64,000 nucleotides of DNA from Actinopolymorpha pittospori (GTDB lineage Bacteria > Actinomycetota > Actinomycetes > Propionibacteriales > Actinopolymorphaceae). The notes below the pieces were generated by a model, which was not told the DNA's origin, made no database searches, and saw nothing but the letters and a program-made list of their open reading frames with translations. Below, one piece after another: positions 7,827 to 15,179 of this stretch. Positions within the stretch are counted from its first letter, which is position 1; the number at the start of each line of letters is the position of its first letter. The translations under genes and the position numbers were made by a program. The stretch lies in contig NZ_JADBEM010000001.1 in assembly GCF_014873875.1 (NCBI RefSeq), positions 7,998,001-8,062,000 of the forward strand. The letters are read 5' to 3'.

Positions 7827-9166
7827 GGCGCTTCTCCCGTCGTTTCCTCCGCCGGCTTGGTGGCGGTCTGGTCCGCCGCGCTCCCCGCGGGCACCCGCGG
7901 CGGCTCCTGCTCGGACGGCTCGGCCGCGGGCTCGGGAGGTGCGTCCCGATGTTCGGCGGGCAGGCGCGCGGTCACCGTGAACCCGCCGTCGGGATCGGCG
8001 CCGGCCCGGAACTCCCCACCCAGCAGGACGACCCGCTCGCGCAACCCCACCAGGCCGAAGCCACTGGCCGGCAGGTCGCTCCCGGTCGCGGTCCCCGAAG
8101 CCCCGCCAGCGGCACCACCCAGCGGGGCGTTTCGGACGGTCACCTCCAAAACATCCCGACCATAGGTCAACACCACCTCGGTCGGCGCCCCACCCGCATG
8201 CTTGTGCACATTCGTCAACGCCTCCTGCACAACCCGAAACGCCGTACTCTCCACCATCAACGGCAACGACCGAACCCCACCCACCACCCGCGACCCCACC
8301 ACCACACCAGCCGCCCGCGACTGATCCAACAACCGCCCAAGATCCCCCACCCCCGCCTGCGGCCGCAACAAAACCCCACCCTCAGGCGAGCGCAACACCC
8401 CCAACACATCCCGCAAATTCTCCAACGCCTCCCGACCCGTACCACGAATCAAATCCGCAGCCCGAGCCGTCGCCTCATCCGGCGCATTCACCTCCAACGC
8501 ACCCGCATGCAAAACCATCAACGACACCCGATGCGCCACCACATCATGCATCTCACGCGCAATCCGCTCCCGCTCCTGAGCCCGCGCCCGCTCAGCCTCC
8601 ACCACCTGCTCCCGCTCCAACCGCGCCGCCCGCTCCCGCAACCCCACCAACACCTCACGACGAGCCCGCACCCACAGGCCCACGACCAGCCCCAGCCCGA
8701 TGAAGAGCAGCACTGAGCCCTTGTTCGCGAGTCCGTCCATCTCCGGGGCGGTGCCAACACACGGTTGATTACAGCCGATCCGGTCGACATCGAGGTTGGC
8801 GACGACGGTGTACGCCGGAATCACGACAGCGAGTGTCGCGACGCCGAACAGGAGCAGCTCGCGTCGTCGACGCAGGGTCGTGCCGGCGTAGTAGGCGGCG
8901 ACCAGGGCCGCCGGCCACAGGCCGAGCGACAACACGCTGACCGCCGCCGCCGCGAAGATCGGCCAGCGCCTGCGACGGGCCATCCACGCCGCGACCCCGG
9001 ACACGCAGGCGACGCTCACCACCAGTGGCGTCCACCAGACCTGGACCGAGACCACGGACAGCGTGATGACCATGACGCCCAGCAACCAGGGCGCGGCCCG
9101 GTCATAGGCCCGCTCGGCCCAGCCCCACAGCCGGCCACCCAGCAGCGACGCCCCGATGCTGTCCAC
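7823..9166 (-). CDS. Sensor histidine kinase 1 (HisKA_3 type)
   Basis: Membrane sensor kinase of 447 residues from a GTG start at 9166. The N-terminal 165 residues hold four to five membrane segments and an external loop with two Cys (GCNQPCVGT). A coiled linker leads to the HisKA_3 dimerisation helix with the phospho-acceptor His207 (RIAREMHDVVAHR). The HATPase_c domain has the N-box VVQEALTNVHKHAG and a glycine box GFGLVGLRERV. It overlaps the response-regulator start. Residues 162-330 are encoded by a 504-bp block identical to the neighbouring kinase, in which third codon positions are almost always G or T, unlike the C-rich flanks. The C-terminal 50 residues are low-complexity and acidic. 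Confidence 0.92.
   Translation of the reverse strand: MDSIGASLLGGRLWGWAERAYDRAAPWLLGVMVITLSVVSVQVWWTPLVVSVACVSGVAAWMARRRRWPIFAAAAVSVLSLGLWPAALVAAYYAGTTLRRRRELLLFGVATLAVVIPAYTVVANLDVDRIGCNQPCVGTAPEMDGLANKGSVLLFIGLGLVVGLWVRARREVLVGLRERAARLEREQVVEAERARAQERERIAREMHDVVAHRVSLMVLHAGALEVNAPDEATARAADLIRGTGREALENLRDVLGVLRSPEGGVLLRPQAGVGDLGRLLDQSRAAGVVVGSRVVGGVRSLPLMVESTAFRVVQEALTNVHKHAGGAPTEVVLTYGRDVLEVTVRNAPLGGAAGGASGTATGSDLPASGFGLVGLRERVVLLGGEFRAGADPDGGFTVTARLPAEHRDAPPEPAAEPSEQEPPRVPAGSAADQTATKPAEETTGEAP
8178..8681. repeat. 504-bp block identical to 9590-10093, copy 1
   Basis: This stretch of histidine kinase 1 reads the same, base for base by eye, as 9590-10093 in kinase 2. It covers the linker, the dimerisation helix and the start of the ATP-binding domain. 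Sense codons end in G or T almost throughout (TTG, GTG, GAT, AAT, CGG, GGG), while flanking codons end in C. The sharp edges with diverged flanks point to gene conversion or import of the block. Confidence 0.9.
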
Positions 9167-9198
9167 CCTCGGAGCCTAGGTGAGCCCTCCACCGGGCG

Positions 9199-9240
9199 CC
9201 TGCGACCATCGACTACCGACCCCCTACCTAAGTCGCAGGC
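9199..9240 (-). promoter_or_regulatory. Conserved dyad upstream of histidine kinase 1
   Basis: GCCTGCGAC at 9199-9207 is the reverse complement of GTCGCAGGC at 9232-9240. The 39 bases 9201-9239 recur upstream of kinase 2 at 10608-10646 with two differences. The position, 35-75 bases before each GTG start, suits a shared promoter or response-regulator site. This copy also directly follows the stop codon of kinase 2. Confidence 0.5.
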
Positions 9241-10572
9241 TCAGGGACCGACGGCCGGCGAAGGCGCGTCAGCCCCGCGGCCGCGCGGCTCGACCCCACC
9301 CTCGGGCGGGAGCTCACCGTGCTCGGTGGGTAGGTGTGCGGTGACGGTGAAGCCACCATCTGGATCAGTGCCGGCACGGAACCAGCCGCCGAGGATCTCC
9401 ACGCGTTCCCGAAGTCCGAGCAGACCGAACCCGCCGCCAGGCAGCCCGGCGCCAGGCAGTCCGGCGCCGGCGCCCAGCCCCTGATCCACCGCACCAGAAC
9501 CCGGAGCAGATCTCCTCCCGCCTCCGGTCCCGGGTGGTGCGTTGCGGATGGTGATCTCGAGGTCGTCGGGTCGATAGGTCAGCACCACGTCGGTCGGCGC
9601 CCCACCCGCATGCTTGTGCACATTCGTCAACGCCTCCTGCACAACCCGAAACGCCGTACTCTCCACCATCAACGGCAACGACCGAACCCCACCCACCACC
9701 CGCGACCCCACCACCACACCAGCCGCCCGCGACTGATCCAACAACCGCCCAAGATCCCCCACCCCCGCCTGCGGCCGCAACAAAACCCCACCCTCAGGCG
9801 AGCGCAACACCCCCAACACATCCCGCAAATTCTCCAACGCCTCCCGACCCGTACCACGAATCAAATCCGCAGCCCGAGCCGTCGCCTCATCCGGCGCATT
9901 CACCTCCAACGCACCCGCATGCAAAACCATCAACGACACCCGATGCGCCACCACATCATGCATCTCACGCGCAATCCGCTCCCGCTCCTGAGCCCGCGCC
10001 CGCTCAGCCTCCACCACCTGCTCCCGCTCCAACCGCGCCGCCCGCTCCCGCAACCCCACCAACACCTCACGACGAGCCCGCACCCACAGGCCCGACATGA
10101 GTGCGAAGGCGAGGCAGGAAAGGAGCAGCACCCGGTTGGCCATGACGTCCATGCCGGTGCCGAGGCAGTACTCGCTACATCCGGCGAGGTCGGATCCAAG
10201 GTCGAGGAGGAGACCGTACGGCGGGAGCACGACAGCGCAGCACGCCACCGCGAACGCGAGGAGTTCGGCGCGGCGGCGTGAGCTCGTGCCGGCGTAGTAG
10301 GCGGCGACGAGGCCGGCGGGCCACAGGGCCGCCAGGAGGAAACCTACGACGGCCACGACGTAGATCGGCCAGCGCCTGCGGCGGGCCATCCACGCGGCGA
10401 CCCCGGAGGCCGTCGCGAGGGTCAGGACCAGTGGGGTCACCCAGTTCCGCACCAGGCCCAGCGGCACCAGGAACGACGCGACCCCGACCAACCAGGGCGC
10501 GGCCCGGTCGTAGGCCCGGCCGGCCCAGCCCCACAGCCGGCCACCCAGTGGCGACGCCCCGATGCTGTCCAC
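9241..10572 (-). CDS. Sensor histidine kinase 2 (HisKA_3 type), paralogue of kinase 1
   Basis: A 443-residue sensor kinase placed in tandem upstream of kinase 1. I chose the GTG at 10572 because the protein then begins MDSIGASPLGGRLWGWA, matching the start of kinase 1; the open frame continues upstream but without similarity. Domains are membrane segments (1-160, with loop GCSEYCLGTG), HisKA_3 with His205, and HATPase_c. The N-terminal half is clearly related to kinase 1 but diverged, whereas residues 160-328 are identical at DNA level. There is no response regulator between the two kinases, so it may feed the same regulator at 7179, respond to a different signal, or form heterodimers with kinase 1. 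Confidence 0.9.
   Translation of the reverse strand: MDSIGASPLGGRLWGWAGRAYDRAAPWLVGVASFLVPLGLVRNWVTPLVLTLATASGVAAWMARRRRWPIYVVAVVGFLLAALWPAGLVAAYYAGTSSRRRAELLAFAVACCAVVLPPYGLLLDLGSDLAGCSEYCLGTGMDVMANRVLLLSCLAFALMSGLWVRARREVLVGLRERAARLEREQVVEAERARAQERERIAREMHDVVAHRVSLMVLHAGALEVNAPDEATARAADLIRGTGREALENLRDVLGVLRSPEGGVLLRPQAGVGDLGRLLDQSRAAGVVVGSRVVGGVRSLPLMVESTAFRVVQEALTNVHKHAGGAPTDVVLTYRPDDLEITIRNAPPGTGGGRRSAPGSGAVDQGLGAGAGLPGAGLPGGGFGLLGLRERVEILGGWFRAGTDPDGGFTVTAHLPTEHGELPPEGGVEPRGRGADAPSPAVGP
9590..10093. repeat. 504-bp block identical to 8178-8681, copy 2
   Basis: Second copy of the block described at 8178-8681, in the same orientation and in the equivalent place of kinase 2. The bases just outside differ on both sides (position 9589 against 8177, 10094 against 8682), which defines the edges. 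Confidence 0.9.
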
Positions 10573-10607
10573 CCTCAGGAGCGTAGGCGAGCCCGCCACC
10601 ACACGCG

Positions 10608-10646
10608 TGCGACCATCGACTACCGACCCGCTACCTAAGTAGCAGG
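10608..10646 (-). promoter_or_regulatory. Conserved element upstream of histidine kinase 2
   Basis: It matches 9201-9239 at 37 of 39 bases, including the core GCGACCATCGACTACCGACC and CTACCTAAGT. Conservation between otherwise diverged leaders suggests a promoter or an autoregulatory site for the shared response regulator. Confidence 0.45.
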
Positions 10647-10744
10647 TCGCGAAGCGACTGTCGGCCGACGCGTGACCAGGGGGTGGTCGGCCAGGGTCGT
10701 CCCATGGAGAAGACGACACCGCACCGCCTCCTTCGGAGACGGCG

Positions 10745-11449
10745 ATGACCGAGGCCATCCTGCACGTCGCCCACGACGTGATGGGTTCCCCGTGGATCTA
10801 CCTCATCCTGTTCCTGCTCGCCGCCTTCGACGCTTTCGTGCCCGCGTTCCCCAGTGAGAGCGCCGTGATCACCGCGGGCGTCTTCGCCGCCAGCGGAGCC
10901 CCGGACCTGTTCCTCGTCATCGTGTGCGCCGCGCTCGGAGCGTTCGTCGGCGACCACATCTCCTACGCGATCGGGCGGACCGCCGGCGCCCGACTGCTCG
11001 CCCGGGTCCGGCCCGGCACCCGGCGACACCGCGCCTTCGACTGGGCGGCGCGCACCCTCACCGAACGCGGCGGCCTGCTGCTGGTGGTCGCGCGCTACAT
11101 CCCCGGCGGGAGGACCGCCGCCACGCTGACCATGGGCGCCGTCGGGTACCCGCGCCGGTCGTTCGCGATCTTCGACGCGATCGCCGCCGTCTCCTGGGCC
11201 GTCTACTCCGCGCTGATGGGGTACATCGGCGGCATCGCGTTCGAGAACGACCCGATCAAGGGCGTGCTGCTCGGCGTCGGCCTCGCGGTGGCGCTCACCG
11301 TCGTCGTCGAGAGCGTACGTCACCTGCACTCACGCTCCCGGTCGCGGGCGGCGAGGAGCGCGAGCGCCAAGGATCCCGATGACGGCGATGACGACGGGCT
11401 GGCGGCGGACGACGCCCTCGCCGCCACGGGCGACCCACGGGGGAACTGA
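10745..11449 (+). CDS. DedA family integral membrane protein
   Basis: DedA/SNARE-associated (VTT-fold) membrane protein of 234 residues, a family linked to phospholipid flipping and membrane homeostasis. Diagnostic segments are the early FDAFVPAFPSES motif, GAFVGDHISYAIGR, and the conserved VARYIPGGRTAATLTMG with its Arg and Pro-Gly pair, followed by two hydrophobic C-terminal helices. A charged low-complexity tail follows from about residue 195. The gene is divergent from histidine kinase 2 and ends before a strong bidirectional hairpin at 11481-11513. The ATG at 10745 has no strong ribosome site, but the reading frame and length fit. Confidence 0.87.
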   Translation: MTEAILHVAHDVMGSPWIYLILFLLAAFDAFVPAFPSESAVITAGVFAASGAPDLFLVIVCAALGAFVGDHISYAIGRTAGARLLARVRPGTRRHRAFDWAARTLTERGGLLLVVARYIPGGRTAATLTMGAVGYPRRSFAIFDAIAAVSWAVYSALMGYIGGIAFENDPIKGVLLGVGLAVALTVVVESVRHLHSRSRSRAARSASAKDPDDGDDDGLAADDALAATGDPRGN

Positions 11450-11480
11450 CGCCGGGCGAGCAGAGGAACGATCGACGAAG

Positions 11481-11513
11481 TGACCCTGGGGCGGCACACG
11501 CGCCCCGGGGTCA
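11481..11513. terminator. Hairpin between convergent dedA and oxidoreductase genes
   Basis: TGACCCTGGGGCG at 11481-11493 pairs with CGCCCCGGGGTCA at 11501-11513 across a 7-base loop with one G-T type mismatch. It sits between two genes that converge on it and can serve both strands. There is no T run. Confidence 0.65.
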
Positions 11514-11520
11514 CAGCGGG

Positions 11521-12534
11521 TCAGCGCGACTCGTACAGGTCCGGACGCTTCTCCAGGTCGACCGGGACCGGACCAGCGCTCTCCAGCGCCGCCACCCCGG
11601 CCGTCGCGGCCACCGTCGCCGCGTATCCGTCCCAGGCGCTCGCGCCGCGCTGCTCCGCGGCGGCCACGCCGCTCACCCAGTCCTGGAGCTCCCGCCGGTA
11701 GGCCTCGGCGAACCGGTCCCGCCAGTCCAGCGACACCCGGCTGGACCGGCTCCGGGAACTCCGCCGGCGCACCTGCTCCGGCTCGTCCAGCAGCAGCGTG
11801 CCGTACTCACCGACGAGCTCGCAGCGAACCTCGTAGCCGTACTGCGCGTTGACGAAGACCTCGACGTCTGCGAGCAGGCCACTGGTCGTCTCCACCAGGA
11901 CGAAGAGCGGGTCGCTCGTCCCGCCCACGACCAGCGAGGAGGACCGCGGACGGTGCACCGTCACCCGGGTGATCTCCTCCTCGAGGAGCCAGCGCACGAC
12001 GTCGAACTCGTGCACCGCGGACCCGGTGATCAGCCCGGAGGTCGCCGTCCCAGGAGCCGAGAAGCCGTTGCGGTGAACGCAGTGCAGCATCAGCGGAGCG
12101 CCGATCACCTTGTCCCGCAACCCGGCCTTGACGTCGACGTAGCCCGGGTCGTACCGGCGCATGAAACCGACGCTCACCAGCCGGCGGCCGCCTCGTACCT
12201 CGGTCTCGACGATCCGCAGCGCGCCGTCGGACGTGGGCGCCAACGGCTTCTCGCACAGGACGGGCTTGCCGGCCTCCAGGCAGGCGAGGACGAGTTCCTC
12301 GTGGGTCGAGTCGGCGGAGGCCACGAGTACGGCGTCCACCCCGGCGTCGTGCACCAGCGCCAACGGGTCGGACAGCACCCGCGCACCAGGGACCTCGACC
12401 GCCACGGCCTGCGCGCGCTGCTCGTCCAGGTCGCTGATCGCACTCACCCGCACGCCGGCGACGGAAGTTGTGAGCGTGCGTACGTGGTCGGCACCCATGA
12501 TCCCGGTGCCGATCACACCCACCCGAACGGTCAT
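11521..12534 (-). CDS. Gfo/Idh/MocA-family dehydrogenase (inositol dehydrogenase-like)
   Basis: NAD(P)-dependent sugar or cyclitol dehydrogenase of 337 residues. The Rossmann domain begins VRVGVIGTGIMGADHVRTL; the catalytic Lys motif LCEKPLAP is near residue 98; the second domain has the substrate-loop GFMRRYDPGY and SAVHEFDVVRW with a conserved Asp and His. This resembles myo-inositol 2-dehydrogenase and scyllo- or chiro-inositol dehydrogenases. As the last gene of the inositol operon (ATGA overlap with the iolE-like gene) and the second such enzyme there, it may act on another inositol isomer. A short Arg/Ser-rich insertion lies around residue 255. Confidence 0.87.
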   Translation of the reverse strand: MTVRVGVIGTGIMGADHVRTLTTSVAGVRVSAISDLDEQRAQAVAVEVPGARVLSDPLALVHDAGVDAVLVASADSTHEELVLACLEAGKPVLCEKPLAPTSDGALRIVETEVRGGRRLVSVGFMRRYDPGYVDVKAGLRDKVIGAPLMLHCVHRNGFSAPGTATSGLITGSAVHEFDVVRWLLEEEITRVTVHRPRSSSLVVGGTSDPLFVLVETTSGLLADVEVFVNAQYGYEVRCELVGEYGTLLLDEPEQVRRRSSRSRSSRVSLDWRDRFAEAYRRELQDWVSGVAAAEQRGASAWDGYAATVAATAGVAALESAGPVPVDLEKRPDLYESR

Positions 12535-13445
12535 GCCCGCCTCCCCGCCGCGAGGGCCGGCACGACGGTGTCGCGCAGGAAGTCGATGCTGCGGCGCACG
12601 TCGAGGATCGGTCCCTGCCCGGCCGCCGGAATGCCGGGCAGCGCGGTGTCCTGCTCGAGGACGTACCAGCCGTGGTAGCCCGTCTCCTCCAGCGCGAGGA
12701 CGACGCCGGCGATGTCGAGATCGCCGTCACCCAGGGGGGCGAACAGGCCGCCGCGTACGCCGTCGACCCAGCTCACCGCGCCCTTCTCCACCGAGGTGGC
12801 GACGTCGGCGCGGACGTCCTTGAGATGGACGTGTCCCACCCGTTCCGGCGCGGACCTCGCAAGGTCCACCGGGTCCGTCCCGCCGATGGCGAGGTGCCCG
12901 GTGTCCAGGCAGAGAGGGACGTCGCTGTCGTGGAGGAGCCGCCGCACGGTCTCGGCCGACTCGATCGCCGTACCGACGTGTGGATGCAGGGTCGTACGCA
13001 GGCCCAGATCGGCGACGAGCGCGCGTACCCGTGCCAGGTTCCGCAGCAGGTGGCGCCACTGGTCGTCGTCGAGTTCGACCTTGCTGTCGTAGCCGGACGG
13101 ACCGGCGTCGGCCGCGAGGACGACGACCTCCGAGCCGGCCGCCGCGAGCGTGCGGATCGCCGCTTCGGCCGCGGCGAGGTCGACGTCGGCGTCCAGGTGC
13201 AGGGTCACCGGAAGGAAGCCACCGATCAGGCTGAGGTCGTGGCTTTCCAGGGCCGCGCGGACCGCGTCCGGTGTGGCGCCGAGGTAGCCGGTCGGCCCGA
13301 GTTCGGTAGCTGCCAAGCCGACTTCGGCCATCTGCGCCAGGACGACCGGTGCGGGGAGTTCATGGCCCCAGTCCGGCGCCTCCGACACCCCCCAGGAGAT
13401 CGGTGCACCGGCCACCCGGCCGGTCAGGGGTCCCAGGTCCATCAC
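12531..13445 (-). CDS. iolE: Inosose dehydratase-like TIM-barrel protein (IolE/IolI type)
   Basis: A 304-residue xylose-isomerase-like TIM-barrel protein. The opening GAPISWGVSEAPDWG is the hallmark of IolE, which dehydrates 2-keto-myo-inositol to the trihydroxycyclohexane-dione. Metal ligands are suggested by the Glu in GTAIESAE, the Asp/His pair in CLDTGHLAIGG and the His in VGHVHLKDV. Inosose isomerase IolI is the alternative. The GTG at 13445 follows AAGGAG by 7 bases; an ATG is next at 13442. The neighbours are iolA upstream, across a hairpin, and a dehydrogenase downstream (ATGA overlap). The dehydratase role is needed for the pathway and no other candidate is present, which supports the name. 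Confidence 0.82.
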   Translation of the reverse strand: MMDLGPLTGRVAGAPISWGVSEAPDWGHELPAPVVLAQMAEVGLAATELGPTGYLGATPDAVRAALESHDLSLIGGFLPVTLHLDADVDLAAAEAAIRTLAAAGSEVVVLAADAGPSGYDSKVELDDDQWRHLLRNLARVRALVADLGLRTTLHPHVGTAIESAETVRRLLHDSDVPLCLDTGHLAIGGTDPVDLARSAPERVGHVHLKDVRADVATSVEKGAVSWVDGVRGGLFAPLGDGDLDIAGVVLALEETGYHGWYVLEQDTALPGIPAAGQGPILDVRRSIDFLRDTVVPALAAGRRA

Positions 13446-13471
13446 GTGTCAACTCCTTGTTGCGTACTTCT

Positions 13472-13500
13472 GGCCGGGTCGGGGTCCGCGAGACCCGGTC
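13472..13500 (-). terminator. Intercistronic hairpin between iolA and iolE
   Basis: GGCCGGGTC at 13472-13480 pairs with GACCCGGTC at 13492-13500 apart from one position. It lies in the 107-base gap after the iolA stop and before the iolE start, the largest gap in the operon. It could attenuate the last two genes or protect the upstream message. Confidence 0.4.
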
Positions 13501-13552
13501 GCACCGCCCGCTCGGAGGATTCGAACGGGACTCGTCGCTTCGGCTCGGTGGC

Positions 13553-15151
13553 TCAGCCCGAGCTCGGAAAGTGGAACGCCGCGTCGGAGAGGCCCTCGAC
13601 GTGCGGCCACCGGGACGTGACGGCCTTGGCGCGGGTGTAGAAGCCGACGCCCTCAGGACCATGCACGTGCCGGTCACCGAAGAGCGAGTCCTTCCAGCCA
13701 CCGAAGCTGTAGAACGCCATCGGCACCGGGATCGGCACGTTGATCCCGATCATCCCGACGGTGACCTTCCGCTGGAAGGTCCGGGCTGCCTCACCGCTAC
13801 CGGTGAAGATCGCGGTGCCGTTGCCGAACGGGTTGGCGTTGACGATCTCGATCGCCTCCGCGAGGGTGTCGGCGCGCAGGACCACGAGCACCGGCCCGAA
13901 GATCTCGTCCTGGTAGACGCGCATCGCCGGCGTCACCTTGTCGAGCAGGCTCGGCCCGACGAAGAAGCCGCTCTCGTGGCCCTCGACCCGCAGCCCGCGC
14001 CCGTCGACGACGAGCGCGGCGCCCTCGGACTGGCCGTTCTGGATGGCGGCGACGATGCGTTCCCGCGCCTGGTCGGTGACGACCGGCCCCATCTCGGCGC
14101 TGTCGTCCGTTCCGACCCCGACCCGGACGTCAATGGCGCGTTGACGCAGCTTCTCCACCAGGGTGTCGCCCGCGGACCCGACCGTCACGACGGCCGAGAT
14201 CGCCATGCAGCGCTGGCCGGCCGAGCCGTACCCCGCCGCGGTGATGTGGTCGGCAGCGAAGTCGAGGTCGGCGTCCGGGAGCACCACGGCGTGGTTCTTC
14301 GCCCCGCCGAGCGCCTGGACGCGCTTGCCGGTCCTGGTGGCGGTCTCGTGGACGTACTTCGCGATCGGCGTCGAACCGACGAACGAAACGGCGGCCACGT
14401 CTGGATGCTCGAGCAGTCCGTCGACGGCTTCCTTGTCGCCGTTCACGACGTTGAACACCCCGTCGGGCAGGCCGGCCTGCTGCCACAGTTCGGCGACCAG
14501 CCGGGACGCGGAGGGGTCCCGCTCGGACGGCTTGAGCACGAAGGCGTTGCCGCAGGCGATCGCGATCGGGTGCATCCACATCGGCACCATGACCGGGAAG
14601 TTGAACGGCGTGATGCCCGCGACGACGCCGAGCGGCTGCCGGAAGGAGTAGGCGTCGACGCCGGTGGACACCTGGTCGGAGAACTCGCCCTTCAGCAGTT
14701 GCGGAATGCCGCAGGCGAACTCCACGACCTCAAGACCCCGCAGCACCTCGCCACGGGCGTCGGAGAGCACCTTGCCGTGCTCGGCCGTGACGATCCGGGC
14801 GAGGTCGTCGACGTGCCGGTCGACGAGTTCGCGGAACGCGAAGAGGATCTTCGCCCTCCGGGTGACCGACACCTCCCGCCAGGACTCGAACGCCTTGGCC
14901 GCGGTCTGGACGGCGAGATCGACGTCAGCGCGGCTGCCGAGGACCACCTCGGCCTGGCGTTCGCCGGTGGCGGGGTTCCATACCGGACCCCGCCTGGTCG
15001 AGGAACCAGGCGTCGGGGATCCGGCGATCCAGTGTTCGACCAGGCCTCGCGCACCGTCGGCGGTGCCGGGGCTCGTGTTGGCGGTCGCGACACCCGCGGC
15101 GCTCGTCGCGTCGGTCGCGGAGCCGGTGCTCGCGGACTGGTTGGTGGACAT
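13553..15151 (-). CDS. iolA: CoA-acylating methylmalonate-semialdehyde dehydrogenase
   Basis: Aldehyde dehydrogenase family enzyme that converts malonate semialdehyde (and methylmalonate semialdehyde) to acetyl-CoA (or propionyl-CoA), the last step of inositol breakdown. It has 532 residues from the ATG at 15151. Family markers are TPFNFPVMVPMWM, the cofactor segment VSFVGSTPIAKYV and the catalytic Cys in AGQRCMAIS, plus EIFGPVLVVL. The MWMHP and GGAKNHAV segments are typical of MmsA/IolA rather than other aldehyde dehydrogenases. The first 35 residues are a Ser/Thr/Ala-rich extension. It follows iolD by 28 bases. Confidence 0.94.
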   Translation of the reverse strand: MSTNQSASTGSATDATSAAGVATANTSPGTADGARGLVEHWIAGSPTPGSSTRRGPVWNPATGERQAEVVLGSRADVDLAVQTAAKAFESWREVSVTRRAKILFAFRELVDRHVDDLARIVTAEHGKVLSDARGEVLRGLEVVEFACGIPQLLKGEFSDQVSTGVDAYSFRQPLGVVAGITPFNFPVMVPMWMHPIAIACGNAFVLKPSERDPSASRLVAELWQQAGLPDGVFNVVNGDKEAVDGLLEHPDVAAVSFVGSTPIAKYVHETATRTGKRVQALGGAKNHAVVLPDADLDFAADHITAAGYGSAGQRCMAISAVVTVGSAGDTLVEKLRQRAIDVRVGVGTDDSAEMGPVVTDQARERIVAAIQNGQSEGAALVVDGRGLRVEGHESGFFVGPSLLDKVTPAMRVYQDEIFGPVLVVLRADTLAEAIEIVNANPFGNGTAIFTGSGEAARTFQRKVTVGMIGINVPIPVPMAFYSFGGWKDSLFGDRHVHGPEGVGFYTRAKAVTSRWPHVEGLSDAAFHFPSSG

Positions 15152-15179
15152 GGTCAAAACCTTTTCTCGTGATCGTTGT

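Noticed and set aside
8178..10093. Insertion sequence or transposon explanation for the 504-bp identical copies
   Set aside because: No transposase, terminal inverted repeats or target duplications; the block is in frame inside two related genes, so conversion fits better.
13349..15172. 607-residue plus-strand open frame
   Set aside because: Antisense of the iolA gene, which has all aldehyde dehydrogenase motifs; typical artefact of high-GC DNA.
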